From NCBI RefSeq assembly GCF_023721755.1, contig NZ_JAMDLH010000011.1, positions 1 through 64,000 of the forward strand: 64,000 nt of DNA. The letters run 5' to 3'. Under the pieces are notes generated by a model. That model saw only the letters and a program-made list of their open reading frames with translations. It had not been told where the DNA came from and ran no database searches. Below, in pieces: positions 17,593-25,825 of the stretch. The position numbers were made by a program, and so were the translations under genes. Source of the DNA: Pleomorphomonas sp. NRK KF1 (lineage in GTDB: Bacteria > Pseudomonadota > Alphaproteobacteria > Rhizobiales > Pleomorphomonadaceae). How positions within the stretch are numbered: position 1 is the first letter of the stretch; each line of letters begins with the position of its first letter.

Positions 17593-18246
17593 TCAGGTGG
17601 GGATGAACGCCGGCACGCGGAGCCGCCGGCCAGGGGCCAGGCCGATCAGCATCTCGGGCTCGCCCTCGGCGATCTCCAGTACCTCGACGAGGCCGGCACG
17701 GTGGAAGGCATCGAGGGCGTCGCCCGCCACCGGCACCTTCGACAGCGTCAGGCGCTCGATGGTGAGGCGCGTGAAGCCGGCCGCCGTTTGTCGTCGCCCT
17801 GCCCGCCCGTCGGTCCATTCGGACGGCGGTGCGTTGCCGGGCGAGGTGAACGCCAGCGGCATCGCCGGATCGTCGCCTTCCGTCGAGATGGTGATCGATA
17901 CGCCCGGTGGGAAGCTGGGGTTGCCGTAGACCCAGCTATCTCCCGGCATCTCGCCTCGGCAAGCAATGCCGAAGGGTGAGGCGCCGGTCTCCCGCCACGC
18001 CGCCCGGGCGATAAAGTCGGCACGGCCGAGCGACGTCGCCTCGAGCTCGCGCTCGTCGAGGACGTAGAAGAGCTCGAGATAGGCGTTGTCGAAGGCGTAG
18101 CAGACGTTTGCCGTCCCCTGCCCCACGTGCCGGCGCGTGAACGACGGTTCGAGCCCGAGCGCCTTGAGAGCCTCGAACGCGCGGCCGCCCGGCGCCGCTT
18201 CGTCCGGCTCGACGAAAACGAACAGATGATCGAGTTCCAATGCCAT
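17593..18246 (-). CDS. VOC (glyoxalase-like) family protein
   Basis: 217 residues. The N-terminus LELDHLFVFVEPDEAAPGG with a metal-ligand-type histidine, followed by LGLEPSFTRRHVGQGTANVCYAFDNAYLELFYV, is the vicinal-oxygen-chelate pattern, here in the single-long-chain glyoxalase-like subgroup. No substrate can be assigned. The start lies nine bases after the ilvB copy A stop codon, with the ribosome site (GAGGCG) inside that junction, so it is co-transcribed with ilvB copy A. Confidence 0.8.
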   Translation of the reverse strand: MALELDHLFVFVEPDEAAPGGRAFEALKALGLEPSFTRRHVGQGTANVCYAFDNAYLELFYVLDERELEATSLGRADFIARAAWRETGASPFGIACRGEMPGDSWVYGNPSFPPGVSITISTEGDDPAMPLAFTSPGNAPPSEWTDGRAGRRQTAAGFTRLTIERLTLSKVPVAGDALDAFHRAGLVEVLEIAEGEPEMLIGLAPGRRLRVPAFIPT

Positions 18247-18255
18247 CGTCGCGCC

Positions 18256-20013
18256 TCACGCCGGAACCTTGTCGGCGCCACCGCCGACCGTCTCGTTCTC
18301 CTCGTCCATGCCCAGCAGCATCTCGTTGTGCGCCTTGCCCGCCGGGATCATCGGGAGGCAGTGGGCGAGGTTGACCACGCGGCAGTCGAACAGCACCGGG
18401 CGGTCGATGCGGATCATCTCCTCGATAGCGTCATCGAGTTCCGATGGCTTCGAGCAGCGGATGCCAACGGCGCCATAGGCTTCGGCGAGGCGCACGAAGT
18501 CCGGTTGCGCGTCGGTGGTCGAATGGCTGATCCGGTTGCCGTGGAAGAGCTTCTGCCACTGCCGCACCATGCCCAGATGCTGGTTGTTGAGGATGAACGT
18601 CTTGACCGGCGCGTTGTGCTGCACCGCCGTCGACAGTTCCCGGATGTTCATTTGGATCGAGGCGTCGCCCGCCACATTGATCACCAGTGAGCCGGGATGG
18701 GCGAGCTGGGTGCCGATGGCCGCCGGCAGGCCGTAGCCCATGGTGCCGAGCCCGCCCGACGTCATCAGGCGGTTGGGCTGGTCGAAGCCGTAGTATTGCG
18801 CCACCCACATCTGGTGCTGGCCAACCTCCGTGGTGATGTAGGTGTCGCGCCCCCTCGTCAGCGCATGGAGCCGCTCGATGGCATATTGCGGCATGATCGC
18901 CTCGGCCGACGGACGATAGGCCAGGCACTTCTTCGCCCGCCAAGCGTCGATCTGCTTCCACCAGGCGGCAAGCGCCGCCTTGTCCTGCACCGGCTTGCGG
19001 GCCGTCCAGGCGGCGATCAGGTCTTCGATCACCTGTCCGACATCGCCGACGACCGGCAGGTCGACCATGACGGTCTTGTTGATCGACGATGGATCGATGT
19101 CGATGTGGATCTTCTTGGAATTGGGCGAGAAGGCATCGATGCGGCCGGTGATGCGGTCGTCGAAGCGCGCGCCGATGCAGACCATCACGTCGCAGTCGTG
19201 CATGGCGAGGTTGGCTTCAAAGGTGCCGTGCATGCCGAGCATGCCGAGCCAGTTCTTGCCCGACGAGGGATAGGCGCCGAGGCCCATCAGCGTCGAGGTG
19301 ATCGGAAAGCCGGTCATCTTGACGAACTCGCGCAAGAGCGCCACCGCCTTCGGGCCGGAGTTGATGACCCCGCCGCCCGTATAGAGGATCGGTTTCTTGG
19401 CCGCCGCCATCAGCTCGACCGCCTCGCGGATGGCCGCGTCCGGGGCCTTCACCGCAGGGTGATACTGCGTCAGCGCCTTGTCCTTGCAGTTCTCGTAGGT
19501 GCCGGTCTGGAACTGGATGTTCTTGGGGATGTCGACCAGCACCGGGCCGGGACGTCCGGTGGTGGCGATGCGGAAGGCCTCGTGCAGGATGCCCGGCAGG
19601 TCCTCGATGCGGCGCACCAGCCAGTTGTGCTTGGTGCAGGGCCGCGTGATACCCACCGTGTCCGCCTCCTGGAAGGCGTCCGTGCCGATCAGCGTCGTCG
19701 GAACCTGGCCGGTGATGCACACCATCGGGATGGAATCGGCCCGAGCGTCGGCCAGCGCCGTCACCATGTTGGCAATGGCGGGCCCGGAGGTGACGAGCGC
19801 CACGCCGACCTTGCCGGTGGAGCGGGCATAGCCCTCGGCGGCATGTCCCGCACCCTGCTCGTGGCGGACGAGGACATGGCGGACCTCCTCCTGCTGGAAT
19901 AGCTCGTCGAAGATCGGCAGCACCGCGCTGCCGGGATAGCCGAAAATGGTGTCGACGCCCTGGTCGACCAGTGTCTGGATGACCATTTCCGCGCCTGTCA
20001 TCTGCCGTGTCAT
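18256..20013 (-). CDS. ilvB: Acetolactate synthase large subunit, diverged second copy (copy A)
   Basis: 585 residues in the pyruvate-oxidase layout: ThDP pyrimidine domain, central FAD-type domain, ThDP pyrophosphate domain (GDAS...N motif near residue ~450). It is a close paralogue of the copy at 20882-22648, with the catalytic Glu52 (RHEQGAGHAAEGYAR) kept. Yet several positions that are normally invariant are changed only here: Gly29 to Ser in GYPGS, SGPGATN to SGPAIAN (79-82), LL to RA at 91-92, and QELST to RELST. Activity may be altered or lost. The start MTRQMTG equals that of copy B. It has its own leader peptide and attenuator and is followed by the VOC gene. Confidence 0.9.
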   Translation of the reverse strand: MTRQMTGAEMVIQTLVDQGVDTIFGYPGSAVLPIFDELFQQEEVRHVLVRHEQGAGHAAEGYARSTGKVGVALVTSGPAIANMVTALADARADSIPMVCITGQVPTTLIGTDAFQEADTVGITRPCTKHNWLVRRIEDLPGILHEAFRIATTGRPGPVLVDIPKNIQFQTGTYENCKDKALTQYHPAVKAPDAAIREAVELMAAAKKPILYTGGGVINSGPKAVALLREFVKMTGFPITSTLMGLGAYPSSGKNWLGMLGMHGTFEANLAMHDCDVMVCIGARFDDRITGRIDAFSPNSKKIHIDIDPSSINKTVMVDLPVVGDVGQVIEDLIAAWTARKPVQDKAALAAWWKQIDAWRAKKCLAYRPSAEAIMPQYAIERLHALTRGRDTYITTEVGQHQMWVAQYYGFDQPNRLMTSGGLGTMGYGLPAAIGTQLAHPGSLVINVAGDASIQMNIRELSTAVQHNAPVKTFILNNQHLGMVRQWQKLFHGNRISHSTTDAQPDFVRLAEAYGAVGIRCSKPSELDDAIEEMIRIDRPVLFDCRVVNLAHCLPMIPAGKAHNEMLLGMDEENETVGGGADKVPA

Positions 20014-20038
20014 CGCCTGATACCTCGGAATGAGGGAC

Positions 20039-20064
20039 AATAAAAAAGGCCCCGTGAGGGACCT
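20039..20064 (-). terminator. Attenuator terminator upstream of ilvB copy A
   Basis: On the minus strand GGTCCC, loop TCAC, GGGGCC is followed by TTTTTTATT, 26 bases before the ATG of copy A. Upstream, AGGTCTC pairs exactly with GAGACCT (a 1:2 pause hairpin) and GGCGCACC can pair with GGTGCGC to form a competing structure. It lies just after the leader-peptide stop, the classical attenuation arrangement. Confidence 0.75.
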
Positions 20065-20095
20065 GACTTTCGCGCACCATGACTGACCGCAGGTC

Positions 20096-20152
20096 TCAGA
20101 TGGAGACCTCCGACACGGTGCGCCAATCAAGTACTACGCAGAAGGAAGGCAT
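20096..20152 (-). CDS. ilv leader peptide, copy A (18 residues)
   Basis: The open frame reads MPSFCVVLDWRTVSEVSI and stops with TGA. It aligns position by position with the leader of copy B, keeping VVL and the whole C-terminal WRTVSEVS. Two of the five control codons seen in copy B are lost (LLVVL has become FCVVL), so its response to leucine should be weaker. It ends ~30 bases before the attenuator terminator stem. The 117 bases up to the ilvN stop hold no other gene. Confidence 0.7.
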   Translation of the reverse strand: MPSFCVVLDWRTVSEVSI

Positions 20153-20269
20153 GACGTCCTCTGAACAAAACACCGAAACAACATACCGGCCTGACTGCCG
20201 GTTGGTGGCGGCTCCGACACTTACAGGGAAGATGAGTTCCCCCGAATGCAGGCGTCGGAGCCGGAGCCG

Positions 20270-20827
20270 CTAGATTCCCGTCTTGCCGCGGGCCAGAGCC
20301 GCGAGGCCGGTGCGGGCGAGTTCCACCAGCCCGCATTCCTTCATCAACCCGACGAAGCGGTCGATGTCGGCCGGCGCACCGGTGATCTCGAACACGTAGG
20401 AGTCGAGCGTGGCGTCGACGATGCGGGCATTGAAAGCCTGGGCGAGGCGCAGCGCCTCGTCGCGCATTTCGCCCTTTCCGGCAACCTTGACCAAGGCCAG
20501 CTCGCGCTCCAGCGCGTCGCCGGCCCAGGTAAGGTTGATCACCTTGTGCACCGGCACCAGACGGCCGAGCTGATGCATGATCTGCGAGATGACCGGCGGT
20601 CGCCCCGTCGTCACGATGGTGATGCGCGACATGTGGCTGGAGTGCTCGATCTCCGAGACGGTGAGGCTTTCGATGTTGTAGCCGCGCCCCGAGAACAGGC
20701 CGACGACGCGGGCGAGGACGCCCGGCTCGTTGTCGACCAGCACCGACAGCGTATGGCTACGCTCGGTGGAGGGTAGCTCTTCTTCCAGGAAGTAGGCGGA
20801 CTGGGACTGACCTGCGACGATCATCAT
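20270..20827 (-). CDS. ilvN: Acetolactate synthase small (regulatory) subunit
   Basis: 185 residues. An ACT domain (~25-100: HTLSVLVDNEPGVLARVVGLFSGRGYNIESLTV) binds valine for feedback inhibition of the large subunit, and a C-terminal domain (~100-180) completes the IlvH/IlvN form. It starts 54 bases after the stop of ilvB copy B and is thus in one operon with it. An alternative ATG one codon later exists. It could also pair with copy A downstream. Confidence 0.95.
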   Translation of the reverse strand: MMIVAGQSQSAYFLEEELPSTERSHTLSVLVDNEPGVLARVVGLFSGRGYNIESLTVSEIEHSSHMSRITIVTTGRPPVISQIMHQLGRLVPVHKVINLTWAGDALERELALVKVAGKGEMRDEALRLAQAFNARIVDATLDSYVFEITGAPADIDRFVGLMKECGLVELARTGLAALARGKTGI

Positions 20828-20881
20828 GATGTCATTTCCGATAAAGCGTTGCGGAGGATGCGAGGGGCAAAGTGCCGCGCC

Positions 20882-22648
20882 TCACACCAGAACCTTGCCG
20901 GCGGTGCCGATGGCCGTCTCGATCTCCTCGTCGGAGACGTCGGCGCCCAGCAGCATCTCGTTATGCGCCTTGCCCGAGGGGATCATCGGGAAGCAGTTGG
21001 CGAGACTGACCACGTGGCAGTCGAACAGTACCGGCCGATCGATGCGGATCATCTCCTCGATGGCGTCATCGAGCTCCGACGGCTTCGAGCAGCGAATGCC
21101 CACCGCGCCATAGGCCTCGGCGAGACGCACGAAATCGGGCTGCGAGTCGACGTAGGAATGGCTGAGCCGGTTGCCGTGCAACAGCTGCTGCCACTGGCGC
21201 ACCATGCCCATGTACTGGTTGTTCAGGATGAATGCCTTGACCGGCGCATTGTGCTGCACCGCCGTCGACAGCTCCTGAATGTTCATCTGGATCGACGCGT
21301 CGCCCGCCACGTCGATCACCAGAGCGCCGGGATGGGCGAGCTGGGTGCCGATGGCCGCCGGCAGGCCGTAGCCCATGGTGCCGAGGCCACCCGACGTCAT
21401 GAAGCGGTTCGGCTCCTCGAAACCGTAGTACTGCGCCACCCACATCTGGTGCTGGCCCACCTCGGTGGTGATGTAGGTGTCGCGATCCTTGGTCAGCGCG
21501 TGCAGCCGCTCGAGAGCGTATTGCGGCATGATCGCCTCGGCCGACGGCCGATAGGTCAGGCACTTCTTCGCCCGCCAACCGTCGATCTGCTTCCACCACG
21601 CCGCATGCGCCGCCTTGTCCTGCACCGGCTTGCGGGCATTCCATGCCGCGATCATGTCTTCCAAAACCGAGCCGACATCGCCGACGATCGGCAGGTCGAC
21701 CACCACGTTCTTGTTGATCGAGGACGGGTCGATGTCGATGTGGATCTTCTTGGAATTGGGCGAGAAGGCATCGATGCGGCCGGTGATGCGGTCGTCGAAG
21801 CGCGCGCCGATGCAGACCATCACGTCGCAGTCGTGCATGGCGAGGTTGGCTTCATAAGTGCCGTGCATGCCCAGCATGCCGAGCCAGTTCTTGCCCGAGG
21901 CCGGATAGGCGCCGAGGCCCATCAGCGTCGAGGTGATCGGGAAGCCGGTCAGCTTGACGAAGTCGCGCAGCAGCGCCACTGCCTTCGGGCCGGAGTTGAT
22001 GACGCCACCGCCCGTATAGAGGATCGGCTTCTTGGCCGCCGCCATCAGCTCGACCGCCTCGCGGATGGCCGCGTCCGGGGCTTTCACCGCCGGATGATAC
22101 TGCGTCAGCGCCTTGTCCTTGCAGTTCTCGTAGGTGCCGGTCTGGAACTGGATGTTCTTGGGGATGTCGACCAGCACCGGGCCGGGACGTCCGGTGGTGG
22201 CGATGCGGAAGGCCTCGTGCAGGATGCCCGGCAGATCCTCGATGCGGCGCACCAGCCAGTTGTGCTTGGTGCAGGGCCGCGTGATGCCGACGGTATCGGC
22301 CTCCTGGAAGGCGTCCGTGCCGATCAGCGTCGTCGGAACCTGACCGGTGATACACACCATGGGGATCGAGTCGAGCAGCGCGTCGGTGAGCGCCGTCACC
22401 ATGTTGGTGGCGCCGGGGCCGGAGGTGGCGAGCGCCACGCCGACCTTGCCGGTGGAGCGGGCGTAGCCCTCGGCGGCGTGACCGGCGCCCTGCTCATGGC
22501 GAACGAGGACGTGGCGGACTTCCTCCTGCTGGAACAGCTCGTCGAAGATCGGCAGCACCGCGCCGCCCGGGTAGCCGAAAATGGTGTCGACGCCCTGGTC
22601 GATCAGCGCCTGGATGACCATTTCCGCGCCTGTCATCTGCCGTGTCAT
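20882..22648 (-). CDS. ilvB: Acetolactate synthase large subunit (copy B, canonical)
   Basis: 588 residues. Condenses two pyruvates, or pyruvate and 2-oxobutyrate, using ThDP, FAD and Mg2+, as the first committed step of branched-chain amino acid synthesis. All family motifs are in normal form: IFGYPGGAVLPIFD, catalytic Glu52 in RHEQGAGHAAEGYAR, TSGPGATNMVTALTDALLDSIP, and the ThDP segment GDASIQMNIQELSTA. It is preceded by a leader peptide and attenuator and followed by ilvN, the expected operon. This copy, with ilvN downstream, is most likely the working enzyme. Confidence 0.97.
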   Translation of the reverse strand: MTRQMTGAEMVIQALIDQGVDTIFGYPGGAVLPIFDELFQQEEVRHVLVRHEQGAGHAAEGYARSTGKVGVALATSGPGATNMVTALTDALLDSIPMVCITGQVPTTLIGTDAFQEADTVGITRPCTKHNWLVRRIEDLPGILHEAFRIATTGRPGPVLVDIPKNIQFQTGTYENCKDKALTQYHPAVKAPDAAIREAVELMAAAKKPILYTGGGVINSGPKAVALLRDFVKLTGFPITSTLMGLGAYPASGKNWLGMLGMHGTYEANLAMHDCDVMVCIGARFDDRITGRIDAFSPNSKKIHIDIDPSSINKNVVVDLPIVGDVGSVLEDMIAAWNARKPVQDKAAHAAWWKQIDGWRAKKCLTYRPSAEAIMPQYALERLHALTKDRDTYITTEVGQHQMWVAQYYGFEEPNRFMTSGGLGTMGYGLPAAIGTQLAHPGALVIDVAGDASIQMNIQELSTAVQHNAPVKAFILNNQYMGMVRQWQQLLHGNRLSHSYVDSQPDFVRLAEAYGAVGIRCSKPSELDDAIEEMIRIDRPVLFDCHVVSLANCFPMIPSGKAHNEMLLGADVSDEEIETAIGTAGKVLV

Positions 22649-22706
22649 CGCCTGTTACCTCAAGCTCTCGTCCCGTCGTCCCGGGGCTTCGTTGCGTTGT
22701 TCAGGT

Positions 22707-22734
22707 AATAAAAAAGGCCCCGAAGAGGGACCCG
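22707..22734 (-). terminator. Attenuator terminator upstream of ilvB copy B
   Basis: On the minus strand GGTCCC, loop TCTTC, GGGGCC is followed by TTTTTTATT, about 60 bases before the ATG of copy B. Between the leader-peptide stop and this stem lies CATGGTGCGC, which can pair with GGCGCACCGTG inside the leader-peptide gene as an alternative fold. Confidence 0.8.
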
Positions 22735-22765
22735 ATTTCCGCGCACCATGATTTACCGGCAGGCC

Positions 22766-22822
22766 TCAGCTGGAGACCTCCGACACGGTGCGCCATGTAA
22801 GTACTACGAGAAGGGAACGCAT
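22766..22822 (-). CDS. ilv leader peptide, copy B (18 residues, Leu/Val run)
   Basis: The open frame reads MRSLLVVLTWRTVSEVSS then TGA. The run Leu-Leu-Val-Val-Leu (codons CTT CTC GTA GTA CTT) is the hallmark of attenuation control by branched-chain aminoacyl-tRNA supply: ribosome stalling there would favour the antiterminator fold. AGAGGG lies four bases before the ATG. The stop is about 35 bases upstream of the attenuator stem. Too short for routine gene calling; I found it by reading upstream of the terminator. miaA ends 78 bases upstream on the same strand, and the promoter should lie in or before that gap. Confidence 0.8.
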   Translation of the reverse strand: MRSLLVVLTWRTVSEVSS

Positions 22823-22900
22823 GCCGCCCTCTGGTTCGTTCGCCGGGACAACCCCGGATTGGCCGGCAACGTACCGGCAGCCGGCTGACAGGTCAAGAGC

Positions 22901-23839
22901 CTATTTCATTCGTTGCGCAATGTCGTCGACCACAGCAAGAAAATGTCGCGACGCCGCCGGATCGAGGCGCGGCCACTCGGGCATCTGGTTGCGGAACCAG
23001 GTCTCCTGCCGTTTGGCATATTGCCGAGTCGCCGTCACCGCCGCCTCGATGGCGTCCTCGACGTCCACTTCGCCCCGCGCCGCCGCCATCATCTCGGGCA
23101 CGCCGATCGCCTTCATGGCCGGCAGCGCCGGATCGAGGCGCAGAGCGTCGAACGCCCGCGCCTCGTCGAGCCCGCCCGCCGCCGCCATGGCATGGAAGCG
23201 TTCCTCGATGCGTTCGTGCAGCCAGTCCCGCGCCGGCGCCATGACGACACGGGCCATGCCGCCACCGGGGATCGCCGGCCGCGAGCGCTTCTCCTGCCAT
23301 TCGGACAGCGGCCGCCCCGTGCTGTCGGCCACCTCCAGCGCCCGGAGCACCCGCTGCGTGTCGTTGGGATGCAGACGCCCGTGGAGCACGGGATCGACGA
23401 CGGCCAGCTCCTTGTGCAGCGCGGCCGGGCTCGTCGTCCGCGCCCGCTCGCGCCAGAAGGCACGCACCCGCTCGTCGATGGGCGGGACATCCGACAGACC
23501 CTGCGTCATGGCGTTGAAGTAAAGGCCAGTGCCGCCGACGATCACCGCCGGCCGGCCGGCGACCTCCTTCAGCGTCTTTTCCAGATCGTCCAGATAGCGG
23601 GCGACGGTGTAGCCCTCGCCGCTGCCGACATGGCCATAGAGGCGATGCGGCGCCCGCGCCTCGTCCTCCGGCGACGGTCGCGCCGTCAGGATGCGCAGTT
23701 CGCGATAGACCTGCATCGAATCGGCGTTGATCACCACGCCGTCGCAGCGCTCGGCGATCGCCAGCGCCAGAGCCGACTTGCCGCTCGCCGTCGGTCCGGC
23801 TATCAGAACCGCGCGCCTTTCTACCGTCTCCGCCGTCAC
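22901..23839 (-). CDS. miaA: tRNA dimethylallyltransferase
   Basis: About 312 residues. Transfers a dimethylallyl group to A37 of tRNAs reading UNN codons. The P-loop AVLIAGPTASGKSALALAIAE, the NADSMQVYRELRILTARPS stretch, and GGTGLYFNAMTQGLSDVP are all typical, as is the C-terminal QYAKRQETWFRNQ. The start is placed at GTG 23839 with GGGGAGG eight bases upstream; an in-frame ATG at 23986 would add ~49 residues lying entirely opposite serB and is unlikely. The GTG is only 16 bases from the divergent serB start. Confidence 0.94.
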   Translation of the reverse strand: MTAETVERRAVLIAGPTASGKSALALAIAERCDGVVINADSMQVYRELRILTARPSPEDEARAPHRLYGHVGSGEGYTVARYLDDLEKTLKEVAGRPAVIVGGTGLYFNAMTQGLSDVPPIDERVRAFWRERARTTSPAALHKELAVVDPVLHGRLHPNDTQRVLRALEVADSTGRPLSEWQEKRSRPAIPGGGMARVVMAPARDWLHERIEERFHAMAAAGGLDEARAFDALRLDPALPAMKAIGVPEMMAAARGEVDVEDAIEAAVTATRQYAKRQETWFRNQMPEWPRLDPAASRHFLAVVDDIAQRMK

Positions 23840-23855
23840 GCCTGGAGCCTCCCCA

Positions 23856-24746
23856 ATGTCGCTTGTCGCAACGCTTGTCTCATCTCCGGTCAATCCGCAA
23901 GTGACCGATGCTCTGACCGTCAGCGTGTCGCGGCGCTTGGGCGGCGACGCCCACAAGGTGCTGGCCGAAGGAATCGCCGCCGACATCGCCGTCGCCGACT
24001 ATCTTTCGCATAGCGAGGCGGTGCACCGCGTTGCCGAGGTCGTCGGCGATGCGGCCGTCGATTTCGCGGTGATCGAGGCCGAAGGGCGACGCAAGAAGCT
24101 TCTGGTCGCCGACATGGACAGCACCATGATCGGCCAGGAGTGCATCGATGAGCTCGCCGCCTTCGTCGGCCTCAAGGAGCACGTCGCCGCCATCACCGAG
24201 CGGGCGATGCGCGGCGAGATCGCCTTCGAACCGGCGCTGCGCGAGCGCGTCGCCCTTTTGAAGGGGCTCGACACCGCCGTCGTCGACGAGGTGCTTCGCG
24301 AACGCATCACGCTGACGCCGGGTGGCCGCGAGCTGATCGGCACCATGCGGGCGCACGGCGCCTATACCGCCCTGGTCTCCGGCGGCTTCACCCTGTTCAC
24401 CGACCGCATCCGCGACATGATCGGCTTCAACGAGGATCGTTCCAACAGCCTGCTGACCGAGGATGGCCGGCTATCGGGCCTCGTCGCCGAACCGATCCTC
24501 GGCAAGGCGGCCAAGCTCGCCACGCTGATCGAACTCCGTCAGGCGCGCGGCCTTGCCCACCACGAGACGGTGGCGATCGGCGACGGCGCCAACGATCTCG
24601 ACATGATCAACGAAAGCGGCCTCGGCGTCGCCTTCCATGCCAAGCCCAAGGTGGCGGAAGCGGCAGAGGTGTCGATCCGCCACGGCGATCTCACCGCCGT
24701 TCTCTACCTTCAGGGTTTCACCCGCGAGGAATTCGCGGCGGTGTAA
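23856..24746 (+). CDS. serB: Phosphoserine phosphatase
   Basis: 296 residues. HAD-family enzyme that releases serine from O-phosphoserine, the last step of serine synthesis. An N-terminal ACT-like region (~1-75) precedes the catalytic core: motif I VADMDSTMIG (nucleophile Asp86, Asp88), motif II LVSGGF, and motif III/IV with GDGANDLDMI. ATG 23856 is preferred because GGAG lies eight bases upstream and translation from here gives the usual N-terminus. Divergent from miaA with hardly any spacer, so each promoter must lie inside the other gene. Confidence 0.95.
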   Translation: MSLVATLVSSPVNPQVTDALTVSVSRRLGGDAHKVLAEGIAADIAVADYLSHSEAVHRVAEVVGDAAVDFAVIEAEGRRKKLLVADMDSTMIGQECIDELAAFVGLKEHVAAITERAMRGEIAFEPALRERVALLKGLDTAVVDEVLRERITLTPGGRELIGTMRAHGAYTALVSGGFTLFTDRIRDMIGFNEDRSNSLLTEDGRLSGLVAEPILGKAAKLATLIELRQARGLAHHETVAIGDGANDLDMINESGLGVAFHAKPKVAEAAEVSIRHGDLTAVLYLQGFTREEFAAV

Positions 24747-24787
24747 TTCGGCCTCACCAGACACAGAGTTGGGCCTGACGCGCTCCC

Positions 24788-25576
24788 CTACAGCCCCATC
24801 ACCCACATCCGCACCGGATTGGCGGGATCGGCCAGGAGCTTGATCGCAAGGCAGATGCAGGTGATCACCAGGAGCGGTCGGATGACCTTGGCGCCGCCCC
24901 TGACGGCCAGGCGCGAGCCGAGCTGCGCACCGAGGAACTGACCAGCGCCCATCACTAGGCCGGGCTTCCAGAAGATGGCCCCGGAGGCGAGAAACACGAA
25001 GAAGCTGCCGATGTTGCTCGCGAAGTTGAGCATCTTGGTATGCGCCGTCGCCTTCAGCAGCCCGAAACCCGCCAGCGACACGAAGCCCAGCATGAAGAAC
25101 GAGCCGGTGCCCGGCCCGAACAGGCCGTCGTAGCAGCCGATCAGCGGCACGAATGTCAGCGTGAACAGAAACGGCGTGATCCGGGCGTGGCGGTCCAGGT
25201 CGTTGAGGCCGCGCTTGAAGGCGAAGTAGACGGCGATGACGATCAGCATGATCGGCATGGCGATCTGCAGCCAGTCGCCCGGCAACACCGTGGCGAGAAG
25301 TGCCCCCAACACGGCGCCGCCAGCCGACATCAGCGCCATCGGCAACTGCGCGCGGAGATCGACCTGCCCCGCCCGCGCGTAGCCAAGCGTCGCCGAGGCC
25401 GAACCGAACAGCGCCTGCAGCTTGTTGGTACCTAGCGACTGGAGCGGCGTGAAGCCGGCCAGCATCAGCGCCGGCACGGTGATGAGGCCACCACCACCGG
25501 CGATCGAATCGATGAAGCCGGCGACGAGGGCGGCGAAGAACAGCGCCGTCAGGAGGTGCAGGGAAAGCTCAACCAA
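24788..25576 (-). CDS. TSUP (TauE/SafE) family sulfite/anion permease
   Basis: 262 residues with about eight hydrophobic helices. Family marks are the N-terminal FAALVAGFIDSIAGGGGLITVPALMLAGFTPLQSLGTNKLQALFGS and the matching second-half repeat FLGAQLGSRLAVRGGAKVIRP. TSUP members move sulfite, sulfoacetate, thiosulfate or related anions across the inner membrane; the substrate cannot be told. The start is TTG 25576 (no ATG fits). It lies 16 bases after the RHH gene on the same strand, so it may be the last gene of the sspB-DUF4169-RHH run. Confidence 0.88.
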   Translation of the reverse strand: MVELSLHLLTALFFAALVAGFIDSIAGGGGLITVPALMLAGFTPLQSLGTNKLQALFGSASATLGYARAGQVDLRAQLPMALMSAGGAVLGALLATVLPGDWLQIAMPIMLIVIAVYFAFKRGLNDLDRHARITPFLFTLTFVPLIGCYDGLFGPGTGSFFMLGFVSLAGFGLLKATAHTKMLNFASNIGSFFVFLASGAIFWKPGLVMGAGQFLGAQLGSRLAVRGGAKVIRPLLVITCICLAIKLLADPANPVRMWVMGL

Positions 25577-25591
25577 GATGCGGACTCGGGA

Positions 25592-25825
25592 TCAGGAGGA
25601 AGCGCGCTCTGGCAGAGAAGCGGGAGCGGTGAGATGGGCGAGAACGGCTACGCGGACGGCGCTCGCCAGGTTGCGATTGCCGCGCGTGCGGTCGATGTCG
25701 AGAACGAAGGCGGCAAGGCTCTGGCCGCGCCGCTCGGCGAGACGCTCGGCAGCCGTCCAGAACTCCGGCTCCAGCGCCAGGCTGGTCCGATGCCCGGCCA
25801 GCGACAGCGACCGTTTGACGTTCAT
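25592..25825 (-). CDS. Ribbon-helix-helix domain protein
   Basis: 77 residues. The pattern KRSLSLAGHRTSLALEPEFWTAAERLAERRGQSLAAFVLDID is that of the RHH_4 domain found in many alphaproteobacterial genomes, where the N-terminal strand and two helices form a dimeric DNA-binding unit. Targets are unknown. Its ATG overlaps the stop of the DUF4169 gene (ATGA), so the two are translationally coupled. Confidence 0.87.
   Translation of the reverse strand: MNVKRSLSLAGHRTSLALEPEFWTAAERLAERRGQSLAAFVLDIDRTRGNRNLASAVRVAVLAHLTAPASLPERASS

Noticed and set aside
20849-22708. 619-codon plus-strand frame opposite ilvB copy B
   Set aside because: Antisense shadow of ilvB; a matching shadow is found opposite copy A, as expected from the duplication.
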